Below, piece after piece: positions 35,274-49,714 of a stretch of 64,000 nucleotides of DNA. The stretch spans positions 1,426,001 to 1,490,000 of the forward strand of contig OY752145.1 in assembly GCA_963573315.1 (NCBI GenBank), in the 5' to 3' direction. The translations under genes were made by a program, and so were the position numbers. The stretch comes from Entomortierella parvispora. Lineage: Eukaryota; Mortierellomycota; Mortierellomycetes; Mortierellales; Mortierellaceae. The notes under the pieces were generated by a model. The model worked only from the letters and a program-made list of their open reading frames with translations. It did no database searches and had not been told where the DNA came from. How positions within the stretch are numbered: the first letter of the stretch is position 1; every line of letters begins with the position of its first letter.

Positions 35274-35418
35274 TGGACGCTCTCCATCCCTTCTGCCCTT
35301 CTGTTCTCATATTTATGAGAACTGGTCGCTCTCCACTCCCCATCCCTTCAGTTCTCACATTTATGAGAACTGGACGCTCTCCACTCTACACCCCTTCTGT
35401 TCTCACATTTATGACAAC
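35274..35418. repeat. Three copies of a 48-bp repeat, each with a short hairpin
   Basis: The unit begins TGGACGCTCTCC and ends with an inverted repeat. GTTCTCAT and ATGAGAAC are separated by ATTT in copy 1 (35303-35322), with one mismatch in copy 2 (35351-35370) and two in copy 3 (35399-35418). The hairpins start exactly 48 bases apart. Because 48 is divisible by three, a frame stays open through it, but nothing else suggests coding. Confidence 0.85.
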
Positions 35419-36866
35419 TTCGCTCGTTTTTGCTAATGACAGATGGTCGATAGCTGCTGTTGTCGTGTCGTCTTTAGATGTTTTGTTTCCGCGTTCCAGG
35501 TGTAGGCTGTTAATGCTGTTGCTGCTGCTTCTGCGGCTATGGGTGTTGGAATGCACTCCGAGATAGTCTACCTTTGAGAAGCAGGTCGCGTTTAGGTGTG
35601 CTCTTTGTCAGTTGATCTAGGTCAACACTAAAGAGGTGTAGAGGATATAGCTTCTCGAAGGACAAAAATGCTTCTACGCACACGAATAAACAGAGACTGC
35701 AGTGTTCATTTCTTTTCATTACTACTAAAACCGTGATGGTATTCCTCATACCTTTTCTGTCGCAGAACGTCATCTCCGTTTATCTGCTTAGGATACCCAG
35801 AGTTGCCGTTCTCCCAGATTGGAGGACTATAGTCTGGTCTGCTTCGCCACTCTCATTTCAGAACACAGCTCGTGCTGTTATAGAGTTTTCAGGAGGCCAG
35901 GATGTGCCAAGAGCAAAGGATAATAAAGCAGACCCTCATGAGTCACGCTCAGGGCTGTGTAGTGTTCCCAGCGTATCAATTTGCAGACATAATACTGTAA
36001 CAGGGACCCTATTGCTGTAAAGGGAAAGTGATTGGCCTCAGCCCTTCCAGGCGCGATGTTGTGAGGTGGATTAAGGAAAGATTGTGGGCAAAGTAAATGT
36101 TCATTTGCGCGTGGAATTGAGCCGCAAAAAAGCCGCATCCTACTGTCTCGTTTCTTGGCAACTAGCAACCAGCAGGCAGCACAACGTCAGTGGGGTGTTG
36201 CCCTATCCGTTGAAGGTTTTGTTGCTCTTGCTGTCGACCTTTGTTTTTTTTTTGATTTTTTTGTGTCGCCTTGGTAGATGAGGCCATCAGCACATCGATC
36301 GCTCTCTTCATTAGCCCCAATTACAAGAGATGTTCTTGGGTGACCCGAGGGGGACATCAGTCTGGAGAGGAGAGAGACAGTGGTTCTTCACTTTGATCGT
36401 GTCTCTGAACCAATATGTAAGTAAGGGCTCACTCAATAGCGAAAGAGAGCTTACAGATGATAGTGAGCCTCGCCTTGCGAGCTGGTGGGCAGTCTTGGCG
36501 GATGTGACACGGAGATCAACTAGGATACTTCTCAGGGTCTTGAACGCCATTAGTGTGATCACAGAGGACTTGAGAAAAATGAGAGATTATTTTGTAATGT
36601 TGAGATTACGTGAGTCTCTATGGATGGTTTGAGGGATGTGAAGGGTGTGAAATGTTTTGGTAGTATCCGGTGCATCGATCATCAAAGCATTGGGAAATTT
36701 CGAGATTGGTGGCGTTTAGATTGGTGGCGCAAATGGTGGCTGGTTCGAAGTCACGTTTTGTTGTTAAAAGAAAAAAAGAAAAAAAAAGGAAGGCATGAAA
36801 GAGAGTGCAGACGAGGCAGAGGACATTTCGACACAAACACACATCCACCATCCCACGCATCACATC

Positions 36867-38736
36867 ATGTTTACCGAGTTGGCCTTGACCTCCTCATCGG
36901 ATGCTGCCGATGGCACCTCATACATTTGGAATCTGCACACTGGCTCCGTACTCGGCTCATTCAAGCAAAATGTCTCTCCCTCCAACTCAATGGCCCTTGT
37001 ACATAACCCTCGCAACATGGGAGGTCTCTTTTTGAGCTCTCAGGCCGACAAGGGCATGATGCACGTTTACAACTTTCAAAAAGTACCCACCCACCTCAAT
37101 GAATCTTTAAAAAGTCATTCTCAAAACGTCGTCGGTCAGATTTCTTACATTTTTCGTATTTCTAGGATCAAGTCTTTATGAAGTTCCCTCTCCCCGACAA
37201 AATCATCTGCCTTGCCACATCAAACAGAGGAACCTACTGTGTTGGAGGCACCGAAAGTGGCCGTATTCACATCTGGGAGGTAAATATAAAAGTTGGCTGT
37301 TAACATATCTGTTTAATATGATGACGAAAATGATTTGTTTTTCATCGAAACGCGTCGTTCTGACATCGTGCCTTTTTCAAATTGCGGGAAAAACAGATCG
37401 CCACAGGAATCCTTCACCGGACGTTCGACGCTCATTACAAAAAGATCACAGTCTTGCGATTCTCTGCAGATGATTCAGTGTTGTTCTCTGGAAGCGAGGA
37501 TGCCGTGGTCCATGTCTGGATGGTCAATGCGCTCTTGGACGACTCTCAACAGGATTCCCCTGCCCCTCATTACTCGTGGACAGATCATACCCTGTCAATC
37601 ACCGATATTCAACCAGGAGTGGGTCGTTTCCATGGATCGCGCGTGGTGACCTCGTCGTTAGACCATACTTGCAAACTTTGGGATCTTTCGACTGGAACCT
37701 TGTTGACGACTTTTTTGTTTCCTACAAAGATTATGGCCTTGGCCTTTGATCCCGCGGAGCGATTCTTCTTGGCGGCCTCAGGAACCCCAGCTTCGACAAC
37801 GACGACAGCAGCCAACCAGGAGGAGGCGGATTATTTGATATACCAGGCCTTGCTGTACAAGTCAAAGCACACGCAGCAAGGGTATACGACGATCGAGGCT
37901 GTGGACGGAGATGCTGGATTGGAGCAGATTGGTTTGGGAGGTGCCAAGAGGAACGGTGTTCGAGGCGGTGACCTCGTCTTTAGGGGTCATCATCATCCAA
38001 TCTTGAAGTTGACCCTGAACTTTGATGGTTCAGCCTTGGTCAGTGGAGATAATAAGGGCCACTTGATGGTCTGGGATGTTGCCAGTCGACAGATGGTCCG
38101 AGAGATCAAACAACACAAGGGTAATTGTCAAGTGAACCCTGCTGGACGCTAGAATGGAACTGAAGAAACCGCGACCACCGTCCTAACTCTTTGTTTCTCT
38201 TCCTCTTGGGTCTTGTAGGAGCCATCTCTTCAATCCATACACTGATTCAGCCAGCGGATCTCTACTCGAACACAACTTTGGTCGAGAAGCCAAAGTTGTC
38301 AGCTATCACACAGTTCAAGAGAATCCCACAATCAAGATTGGGCGAAGGCGGACCAGAGGTCAGCGGCAATAATTCGATTGCGGATGATCCCTTGATCAGG
38401 ATTTCAGTGTCGACCTCTGGTGTGGGCAATGATGCGATTTTGGCAAGCTTGGCGGAATACCAATTGGTGGAGAGTGCCCGTCGTGCGTATGTGGGGGCTA
38501 GAGGCACGATGGTAGCCACGACAACGAATGGATCTGGCGCGGTTGCATCATCATCATCATCAGAGCATACGGCACAACAGTACGCGGCATTGGAGCAGAT
38601 GAACCGTGAGCTGGAGGCTAAGCTTGCTGCCATGATGTCGTCTGCCCCAGCCCCTATCCAGCCTGTGGTCTCTGAATCAGATATCAGTGCGGCCTTGAGC
38701 AGTCTGAGAACCGGCAGCAAGAGGAGAAAGGCGTAA
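36867..38736 (+). CDS. IPI3: WD40 protein Ipi3/WDR18, pre-60S ribosome assembly
   Basis: Four exons (36867..37082, 37166..37279, 37397..38120, 38219..38736) give 523 residues. All introns are short GT-AG. The layout matches WDR18/Ipi3 along its length: an N-terminal blade with SYIWNLHTGSVLGSF, then GGTESGRIHIWEIATG, LFSGSEDAVVHVWMV, the family-specific SWTDHTLSITDIQPG, VVTSSLDHTCKLWDLSTG, and a later LVSGDNKGHLMVWDV. The C-terminus ends in a helical segment (LEQMNRELEAKLAAMMSS). Ipi3 works in the nucleus in the Rix1 complex, which assists ITS2 processing and release of pre-60S particles with the AAA protein Rea1. A probable poly(A) signal, AATAAA at 38752, lies 16 bases past the stop. An extra Asn/Ala/Thr-rich loop near residue 250-290 is unremarkable. 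Confidence 0.9.
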
Positions 38737-38751
38737 ATGAAATACCCTTTC

Positions 38752-38757
38752 AATAAA
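38752..38757 (+). terminator. Poly(A) signal AATAAA of IPI3
   Basis: A canonical hexamer lies 16 bases after the IPI3 stop codon, in sense orientation. The remaining 300 bp up to the next ATG is CT-rich and holds the promoter of the DOPA-dioxygenase-family gene. Confidence 0.55.
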
Positions 38758-39051
38758 AATCATGGCATTTGCATTTTCATGTCTACTCTAGGGAGGGAGA
38801 ACGGGCTGGTGAGAGAGAGTCCATCCAACCGCAATGCAGGAAGCGGCGCAAAGGACCCAAAAAAGGAGAGGATCTGATAACCGGGTCTTTTTTTTTTCTC
38901 ACACGCACTTTTTGCACGCTGTTTTGGCCCTCGCCCGTCGGCCAGTTGTTCTTTCTTTTCCCCTTTCCTCTCTTCTTTGTTCTTCTTCTCTTCTCTTTCT
39001 CCTCATCCCCTTCCAGCTCCTACCCACCCAGCAAAGACACATTTTACCCAA

Positions 39052-39552
39052 ATGCAGCTAATGTCCTCCTCAGACTCCCCCTTCACCTCCACCTCGGCCA
39101 CGGCCAGTCTCCAGTCGGATTACGACAATGAGATCAAGGAATTCCATTTCCATCTCTACTGGTTCCAGAACAATGCCGCCTCTCAAGCGTCCGCCATCAA
39201 GCTGCGTGACCGTATCCTCGAGTTGGTCCAGCAAGGATTCTTCCGGGTCGTCCCCCTCCGTAACGGCATCAACACCTCGCCTCGAGGACCTCACCCCATT
39301 GGATCGTATGAGGTGTGGTGCCCTCGAGAGGACTTTGCAAGATGCTACTCTTGGTTTGTCCTGAACCGAGGACCTCACTCGATCTTGATCCATCCTCTGA
39401 CCCGGGAGGAGCTGGCAGACCACTCCTCAAGGGCCACTTGGTTGGGAACGCCTGTGCCTTTGGACTATACAAACTTGGATCCATACTTGGACCATGTTCC
39501 CTCTCAATACCCTGAGCTCGGACTTGGATACAATGCCCCCAAGAAGCTTTAA
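39052..39552 (+). CDS. DOPA 4,5-dioxygenase family protein
   Basis: This single-exon gene encodes 166 residues. A second ATG three codons in (39061) is an equally good start. The core EFHFHLYWFQNN, followed by GPHPIGSYEVW and NRGPHSILIHPLT, matches the small DOPA-dioxygenase family, in which conserved His residues (HFH, GPH, IHP) bind the iron. Members cleave catechol rings such as that of L-DOPA in an extradiol manner. In fungi and plants this is linked to betalain-type pigments, but most fungal homologues have no proven substrate. No neighbouring pigment or tyrosine-oxidising gene supports a pathway here. The start is preceded by a strongly CT-rich leader. AATAAA at 39804 is a possible poly(A) signal. 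Confidence 0.88.
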   Translation: MQLMSSSDSPFTSTSATASLQSDYDNEIKEFHFHLYWFQNNAASQASAIKLRDRILELVQQGFFRVVPLRNGINTSPRGPHPIGSYEVWCPREDFARCYSWFVLNRGPHSILIHPLTREELADHSSRATWLGTPVPLDYTNLDPYLDHVPSQYPELGLGYNAPKKL

Positions 39553-40567
39553 AAACAACCATCAGCAAACAAAAAGGACATGGAAAGAAGAAGAGGGAGG
39601 GGAGAAAAGTCCACAGACCACAAACAGCAGGAGGGCAGTCTATCCCACCGTCTTGTCCGTTCATGCATGGCCTGTTTTAAAAAAAAAGCACACACACACA
39701 CAAAGAGAAGAGACGATGCTGTCTTTGGACGCCGCAATGGCGCCATTTTCTTTTTATTCAGCCAAGGAAGTAGGAGCAGAAAGCGGTTCTCTCTTCTTTC
39801 CGCAATAAAATTGCACTTGTACATAGCAGTTGAGTGGAGGACGGACGATTCTTGTTGTAGGTATGGGTTAGGGTGAAAAAAACTCTCATTGCGCCACCAA
39901 ACCTCCTTCTTGTGTATTGGTAAACCAGTCTGCAATGATGGCTGGAGGCTATTCCGAGGTCTGGCCAACCAGATCGCGACTGAGGGGTGCGTTTAATAAC
40001 ACACCGGAGAGTGCGTTCAGGAAATGACGATGCCCAATATGACCAAGGAGGACAAGCTTGGCTACTGCATCTTAGAAGGAGAGAGAGTGGACAACAGTCC
40101 TCCAGGCAGGACACCCACAAAAGAGCCCTAACAGGGAGTTCACTTTCAGCCGGCTCTCTTCTGCTTGTCCTTTGGAGCGATAGCAGAGACGGATGTGTGC
40201 AGTCATTGTTGTCCAAGGGGGAAGGAACGTTTGTCTGCTCGGAGAGAATCATGGGATGAGAGTGAGTGAGTGAATGTGTCCATGTGTCCATGTGTCCATG
40301 TGTCTGTCCATCCGGTTCATCTGCAGCTGTTTGTTGTTCATCCCTGTCCTCTTCTTCTTCGTCTGACAGACAGAGAGACAGACGTCGTTTCGTTTCGTTT
40401 CGTTTCCCGCACCTTTTTTCTCTTTTCCCTCCCCTCTTCTGTGCCGTGTACGTTGCGTTATATCCGTCCTTGATTGACCCTTTTCCCTCTTCTTCTTTTC
40501 CCCCCTTCTCTTTCCTCTTTTCTTTCTCATTCCTCTCCATCTGCATTCGACCATACAGGATTCTGCA
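39553..40567. other. Intergenic region and pyrimidine-rich leader of the PhoD-like gene
   Basis: It contains the 3' UTR of the dioxygenase-family gene with AATAAA at 39804-39809, then the promoter of the next gene. Near 40276-40304 there are about three tandem TGTCCATG units, near 40390-40410 four TTTCG units, and a long CT-rich leader runs from about 40400 to 40550. No gene is seen. Confidence 0.55.
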
Positions 40568-43500
40568 ATGTACCCGAATCCATACCAACAGCAGCAACAG
40601 CACCAGCAGCCATACGGCCAGTACGCGCCGCCGCCGGGTCCCCCTCCTCCCTCGACCGCGCCCGGACAAATGTATCCTCCTCCTCCTCCAGGATCGCCCT
40701 CGACCTACGTGCCTCATACCAGCTACCAGCCCCCATACGCCCCTCCGCCCTCGAGCCCCGGGTACCCGCACGCAACTTCGACTTCTGGATACCCTCCCCC
40801 TGGCTCACCCCACGTGCCTAGCTACCCTGCTGCCCCTGGCTCACCCCATGTGCCTAGCTACCCTGCTGCCCCTGGCTCTCCCCAGGCACCCAGCTACCCA
40901 CCGCCTGGCTCAATGTACCCCCCTCCTTCAACACCCCCCGCTGCTGGTGGTCCTTATAACGGGTACGGATCCCCTCCAATGCCCCAACCCAGCGGAGGTG
41001 TTTACCCTCCTCTTCCTTCAGGACCTGTCGGAGCACCTTCTGGAAACCCATACGGGGCCACAGTAACGGCGCCTTATGGCGCCCCTCAACCTCAGTCTCA
41101 GTACGGTGCTCCCCCTCCTGCGCCTTATGGCGTCCCTCCTGCACCAGGCTCGCCTTATGGTGCAGCACCCAATGCAATCCCAACACCTGTACCCACCGGC
41201 TTGCCTTCTAGCATCCCCAGTCCTCACCCCTATGGTCAGCAGCAGCAGCACTCACAGTCCAACATGACATCACCCCCGTTCTCGCCCGTGCCAACAATGC
41301 CTCAACCACATCCATCAGCACCTGCCCATACTGCTTCAGGAGGAGGAGGAGGAGCAGGAGGACACTCTAGCATGAGTTTCCAATGTGGACCTTTGCTTCG
41401 GTATCAAAACACGGATATTCATAATGGTCACTGGATGGGCTCGGTCTTGATGGTCTCCAAGGCCGAGTCGCAAGGTCAGCCGGCGCCAATCTTGACCTGG
41501 AACGATGGACGGATGCCCCATCCTCAGCAAGTGACGGCGCATGCGATCGATGGCTACAACGGGGCGATCTTTTGGCGATTTTCTTTGGTTATCCCTCAGG
41601 ACATGCATGCCACCAAAAAGATTACCTACCAGATCAACCATGGACCCAGCTACTGGTTCTTTGTCGCCGGACGTTCTGAATCCTTCCGCTGGATGTTTTA
41701 CAGCTGCAATGGATTCTCATCCGCCACTGACTCTGGTAAGTTGCGGCGCCCATTTCTTCTTTTTTCTTCAACCTGTTTTCTTTATCAGAGGTCCCAGAGG
41801 CAGGATGGGAAAATCATCTTCATTCCAAAACTGGTCAGACGGCTGGTCGCAGTGGACAACACTGGACGTTGCACAAGGCTATTTTTTTTCGTCTCTTTTT
41901 TGGAGCTGCTAGAGAGTGGAGAGGCCAGATCCAAGAGCCTGTTCTTGTGCGTGTGTGTGTTTGTGTGTGAATGCGGAGCAAAAACACAATTGGTGAAAAA
42001 AGATGTTCCTCGTCTTGGGTTTGAGACTTTGAGAGGAAGACATCAGTGTTTTATTTTGTGCACACCTCTCCACACTCTGGACCAAACCTCCAGTGGTTTA
42101 TTTGAATGCCATAAACTAACTCTCTTTGGGAAAAAAAAACTGACAATATTAGTGGCAATTGGAGGAGCAAATCCATTGTGGAACGACGCCTTGGACAAGC
42201 ACACGGAGCACCCATATCACATCATGATCGGAGGAGGCGATCAACTCTATTGCGATGCGCTCTTGAATGAACCCGAAATGGTCGAGTGGTTAGGAATTAG
42301 CAGTGTTCAGGAACGTGAAAAGATTCAGTGCAAGACTCATTGGACACAGGCGATTGAGCGCTATTACTTTAACCGCTACTGCACCTGGTTCTCGCAGGGA
42401 ACCTATGGACAGGCTTTGGCGGCGATTCCCTCAATCAACATGTGGGACGATCATGAGTAGGTGCCGGCTGTCGGCCTGTATTTTTGCCATGCATGTGTAT
42501 TTTTGCATGCATGTCAATCAAATCTCCATTGTCGGAATGTCCTCTACGTGGGCTCTTGTCGATTTTTTTTTTTTTTTTTTTTTTTACCGAGCGTCTGACT
42601 TTTTATCTGATCGATCCATGACGAAATAGCACCATTGACGGATATGGATCTTACCCAGAGTCGACACAAAAGAGTTCAACCATGTCGACTATTGGAGCTG
42701 TTTCGCGTCGATTCTACCTTCTCTTCCAACAACACACGACGCCTCAATTGGTCCCTCAACATGGTTTCTTTTCTGCAGGTGTGGGTGAGAGCATGTTGTG
42801 CTCGTTGGGACCTTCGGCGCAGGTCCTGGTTCTGGATGCGAGATCCGAGAGAACAAAGACCATGATCTGTTCTGATGCGACCTATGACCTTGCATTCGCA
42901 AAGATGTACAATGAGATTCCTCAAGGAACGCGGCATCTGTTGATCCAACTAGGCGTCCCTATTGCTTACCCTCGCCTGGTCTTTGCCGAGAACTTGATGG
43001 GCTCTGTGGGTGGCGTCCTTGGAGGGATTGCAGGCGCCAAGAACGTGGTTAACAAGCTGAATGGCGAGCCAGAGCTGTTGGATGACTTGAACGATCATTG
43101 GACTGGTATGTGAATGAGAGCGATAGTTCTTGCGTGTTTTTTTTGTTTTCTATCAGGAGGAGGCGGATAATATGTTTAACCATGTTACTTACCTACCCCT
43201 TCTCCCCTATTTTCTCCATTTTAGCCAAATCCCACAAGGCCGAGCGCAACAAGTTCATCACGCGTCTTCAAAACTTTGCCAACGACCGCAAGATCCGCGT
43301 GACGTTCATCTCGGGCGATGTCCACTGTGCAGGCATGGGACGGTTCACGGCCAAGGTGTCGCCACCGGAGAAGGACCCGCAGTTGATGTACCAGGTGATT
43401 TCCTCCGCCATCGTGAACGAACCCCCACCCGAGGGTGTGATCCGTCTGCTGCATTTCCAGGACAAGATCCATATTCTGGAGGGTCGTGTCAAGACGTATG

Positions 43501-43724
43501 AGGACATGTATCCCATGTTCACGATTGATGTCGATGGAACGCCCTTGCAGAACGACAAGTTGCTGCCCCGACGGAATTACTCGCACGGTCATTTCAACCA
43601 TCACACTGGAGGCATGGAAATCACCATCTTTGTAGAGAATGTCAGAGGCGGCCCTGAACATACGCCCGGAGCTGATCGCGGCACAAAACCCTACCAGATC
43701 CACGTTCCTCGATTGGAGGCATAA
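40568..43724 (+). CDS. PhoD-like metallophosphatase with proline-rich N-terminus
   Basis: Four exons (40568..41735, 42153..42456, 42630..43105, 43225..43724) give 815 residues. The first 255 or so are Pro/Tyr/Gln/Ser-rich with tandem GSPHVPSYPAAP repeats and many PP(G/S) runs, probably disordered or a binder of SH3/WW domains. The rest is the fungal PhoD-like phosphatase layout: a beta-sandwich part (YQINHGPSYWFFVAGRSE), then metal-site motifs GGGDQLYCD, INMWDDHD, VLVLDARSERT and ISGDVHCAGMG. These ligands support binding of two metal ions and phosphomonoester or diester hydrolysis. The substrate is unknown. Intron 1 (41736..42152) is 417 nt, unusually long here. Intron 2 contains a 23-T run. 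The gene converges with the PAK gene. There is no signal peptide, so it is probably cytosolic. Confidence 0.9.
42563..42585. repeat. Run of 23 T in an intron
   Basis: A homopolymer in intron 2 of the PhoD-like gene, about 45 bases before the acceptor. Confidence 0.85.
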
Positions 43725-44157
43725 GAAAAATATATAATCTTTGTTGTTTTGACAGTTGTTCACTCGCTCACTCGCTTCACATTCACCACCCAATACAAAT
43801 TCTCCTCATTTCCTCCACTGCACATTTTTTTTCTTTTGTTTTTGTTTTGTTTTGATGACAATAATGATAATATGACGGGAAAACAATAAAAAGGAATCAA
43901 ATCGACAGCAGGCAGGGTATTATTGTTTATTTCTGAAGTCGGTTAGAATTCATAGTAAGCGAAAGAGGACGGACCAGAAAGTGTGGGCGGAGAGTTAGTA
44001 TAGGAGGTAGAATTACAAACGATCAGTAAGGAGGAGGAGGAGGAGGAAGGAGCGAGAGAGAGAGAGAGAGGCGAAACTTGATGGCACAAATGAAAATAAA
44101 AGGGGAGAGAAACATGAAAGAAAGGCAACAGAAAAGAAAGATGGACTAGCAAAGATG
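43725..44157. other. Shared 3' region of convergent PhoD-like and PAK genes
   Basis: It holds both 3' UTRs. Possible poly(A) signals are AATAAA at 43885-43890 on the plus strand and AATAAA at 43926-43931 on the minus strand, so the two transcript ends would nearly meet. GA-rich sequence follows. No gene is seen. Confidence 0.55.
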
Positions 44158-48628
<4,471 letters not shown>

Positions 48629-49714
48629 TGCCCAGTCGCCGTGGAGTGAGTGTGTGTGCCTCTGTGCGCACTAACAACTAGCGGAGGAGATGGTGCAGTC
48701 GGTGGGGAGAGTTCGAGGAGTGGGAGGAGTGTGATGCGGAAAGAGAAGCAGAGGGAGGGCAATGGGGGTGCCTCTGAGTGCATGGGATGTGGAAAGAACA
48801 GCAGAGAGGAGAGAAGAGGAAGGGCAAGAAGAAAGAAGAAAAATAATAAAGAGAGAAAGGGAACGGAGACTGGGCAGAAAAGGAGACCTCTTGCTTGCTT
48901 GCTTTGCTTTCCTTGTGAGAAGGCTAGAAGGCAATGAAGGGACGAACAACGACGAGCAACAAACGAACCGACAACCGACGACCAAACCACATTGACAAAC
49001 CGCGAGAGAGAGAGCCGCCCAACAGCAGAAAGCAGCAAGAGGACAAGAAAAGAAACCCAATGAGCCAGTCCGCCAGACCATGTCCTCTCCTGGCTCGTCC
49101 GTCTTCCTTCGTGCTTGCTCGCTTGCTCGCTTTGCTCTCTTCTCTCTCCCTTCCTCTCGCTCTCTCTCCCTCTCTCTTGCTTCCGCTCTGCTCGTCACTG
49201 CCCCGACTGCCCCGACTGCCCTGCCTGCTGTCTCTCGGAGAAACCCTGCCCGGCCAGGGTCTGCTCTGTTCCACATCAAAAACCCGCTGCCCGTGCGTAC
49301 ACCCTTGACCCACCCCACGCCAAATGAACAATCCCCTCCACGGAGACTCCAGGCACCTGTGCCTGGCTCTCTCTTTTTCATTCTCCATGTCTCTCTCATA
49401 CCTCCACCCCCCTCGTTGACACCACCATGCAGCGTGTTTGCCACCAGCGCTATTTTCAGTGCCTGCCCTGCGTCGAAGGGAGCAAGACACGCGTGCAAGG
49501 ACGCGTACCTGCAACTTCCACGGCTCTCTGTGCCACAGTTAACAGCGCGTCAATGCAACCATTCCTTCCTTTCCAGAAACTGACGGTTGTGTCCAGGTTC
49601 AAAGAGAACGAGTACAACGTGTTCTTCTTGTTGCGCTTGGCTCAGATTCCGTCACCACTTTCAGGCTCATCCGCTTTTCTTTACTCTACTCATTCCATTT
49701 GCTCTCCATCGCTC
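48629..49714. other. Divergent promoter region between PAK and the tocopherol-cyclase-like gene
   Basis: A 1.1-kb stretch between two divergently transcribed genes. Purine-rich and pyrimidine-rich segments alternate, and there are many short open frames. In-frame ATGs at 49427 and 49553 upstream of the plus-strand gene could extend it, but that sequence is low in conservation signals. No other gene is seen. Confidence 0.55.

Larger units (their letters stand above)
31621..36866. other. 5.2-kb stretch without recognisable genes
   Basis: It separates the divergent OPT7 and IPI3. All open frames are short, have no family resemblance that I can see, and none joins to another by plausible splicing. 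I found no transposase, reverse transcriptase, tRNA or terminal repeat. It contains a GTTT tetranucleotide repeat, a 48-bp repeat with hairpins, and several A/T runs. Short imperfect repeats with AGATTGGTGGCG occur near 36700-36735, just upstream of IPI3. Confidence 0.6.

Noticed and set aside
34969-35436. 155-residue frame through the 48-bp repeat (HIYEN-type repeats)
   Set aside because: The repeat length is a multiple of three, so the frame stays open by chance. There is no ATG-supported start, codon bias or family match.
36716-36745. A-box and B-box-like sequence (TGGCGCAAATGG ... GGTTCGAAGTC) resembling a tRNA promoter
   Set aside because: The two boxes are too close for a tRNA gene and no cloverleaf can be drawn from the flanks.
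48671-49498. Long minus-strand frame upstream of PAK
   Set aside because: It is low-complexity, rich in Arg/Glu and Ser/Leu from purine and pyrimidine tracts, lies in the divergent promoter, and does not join the PAK frame.
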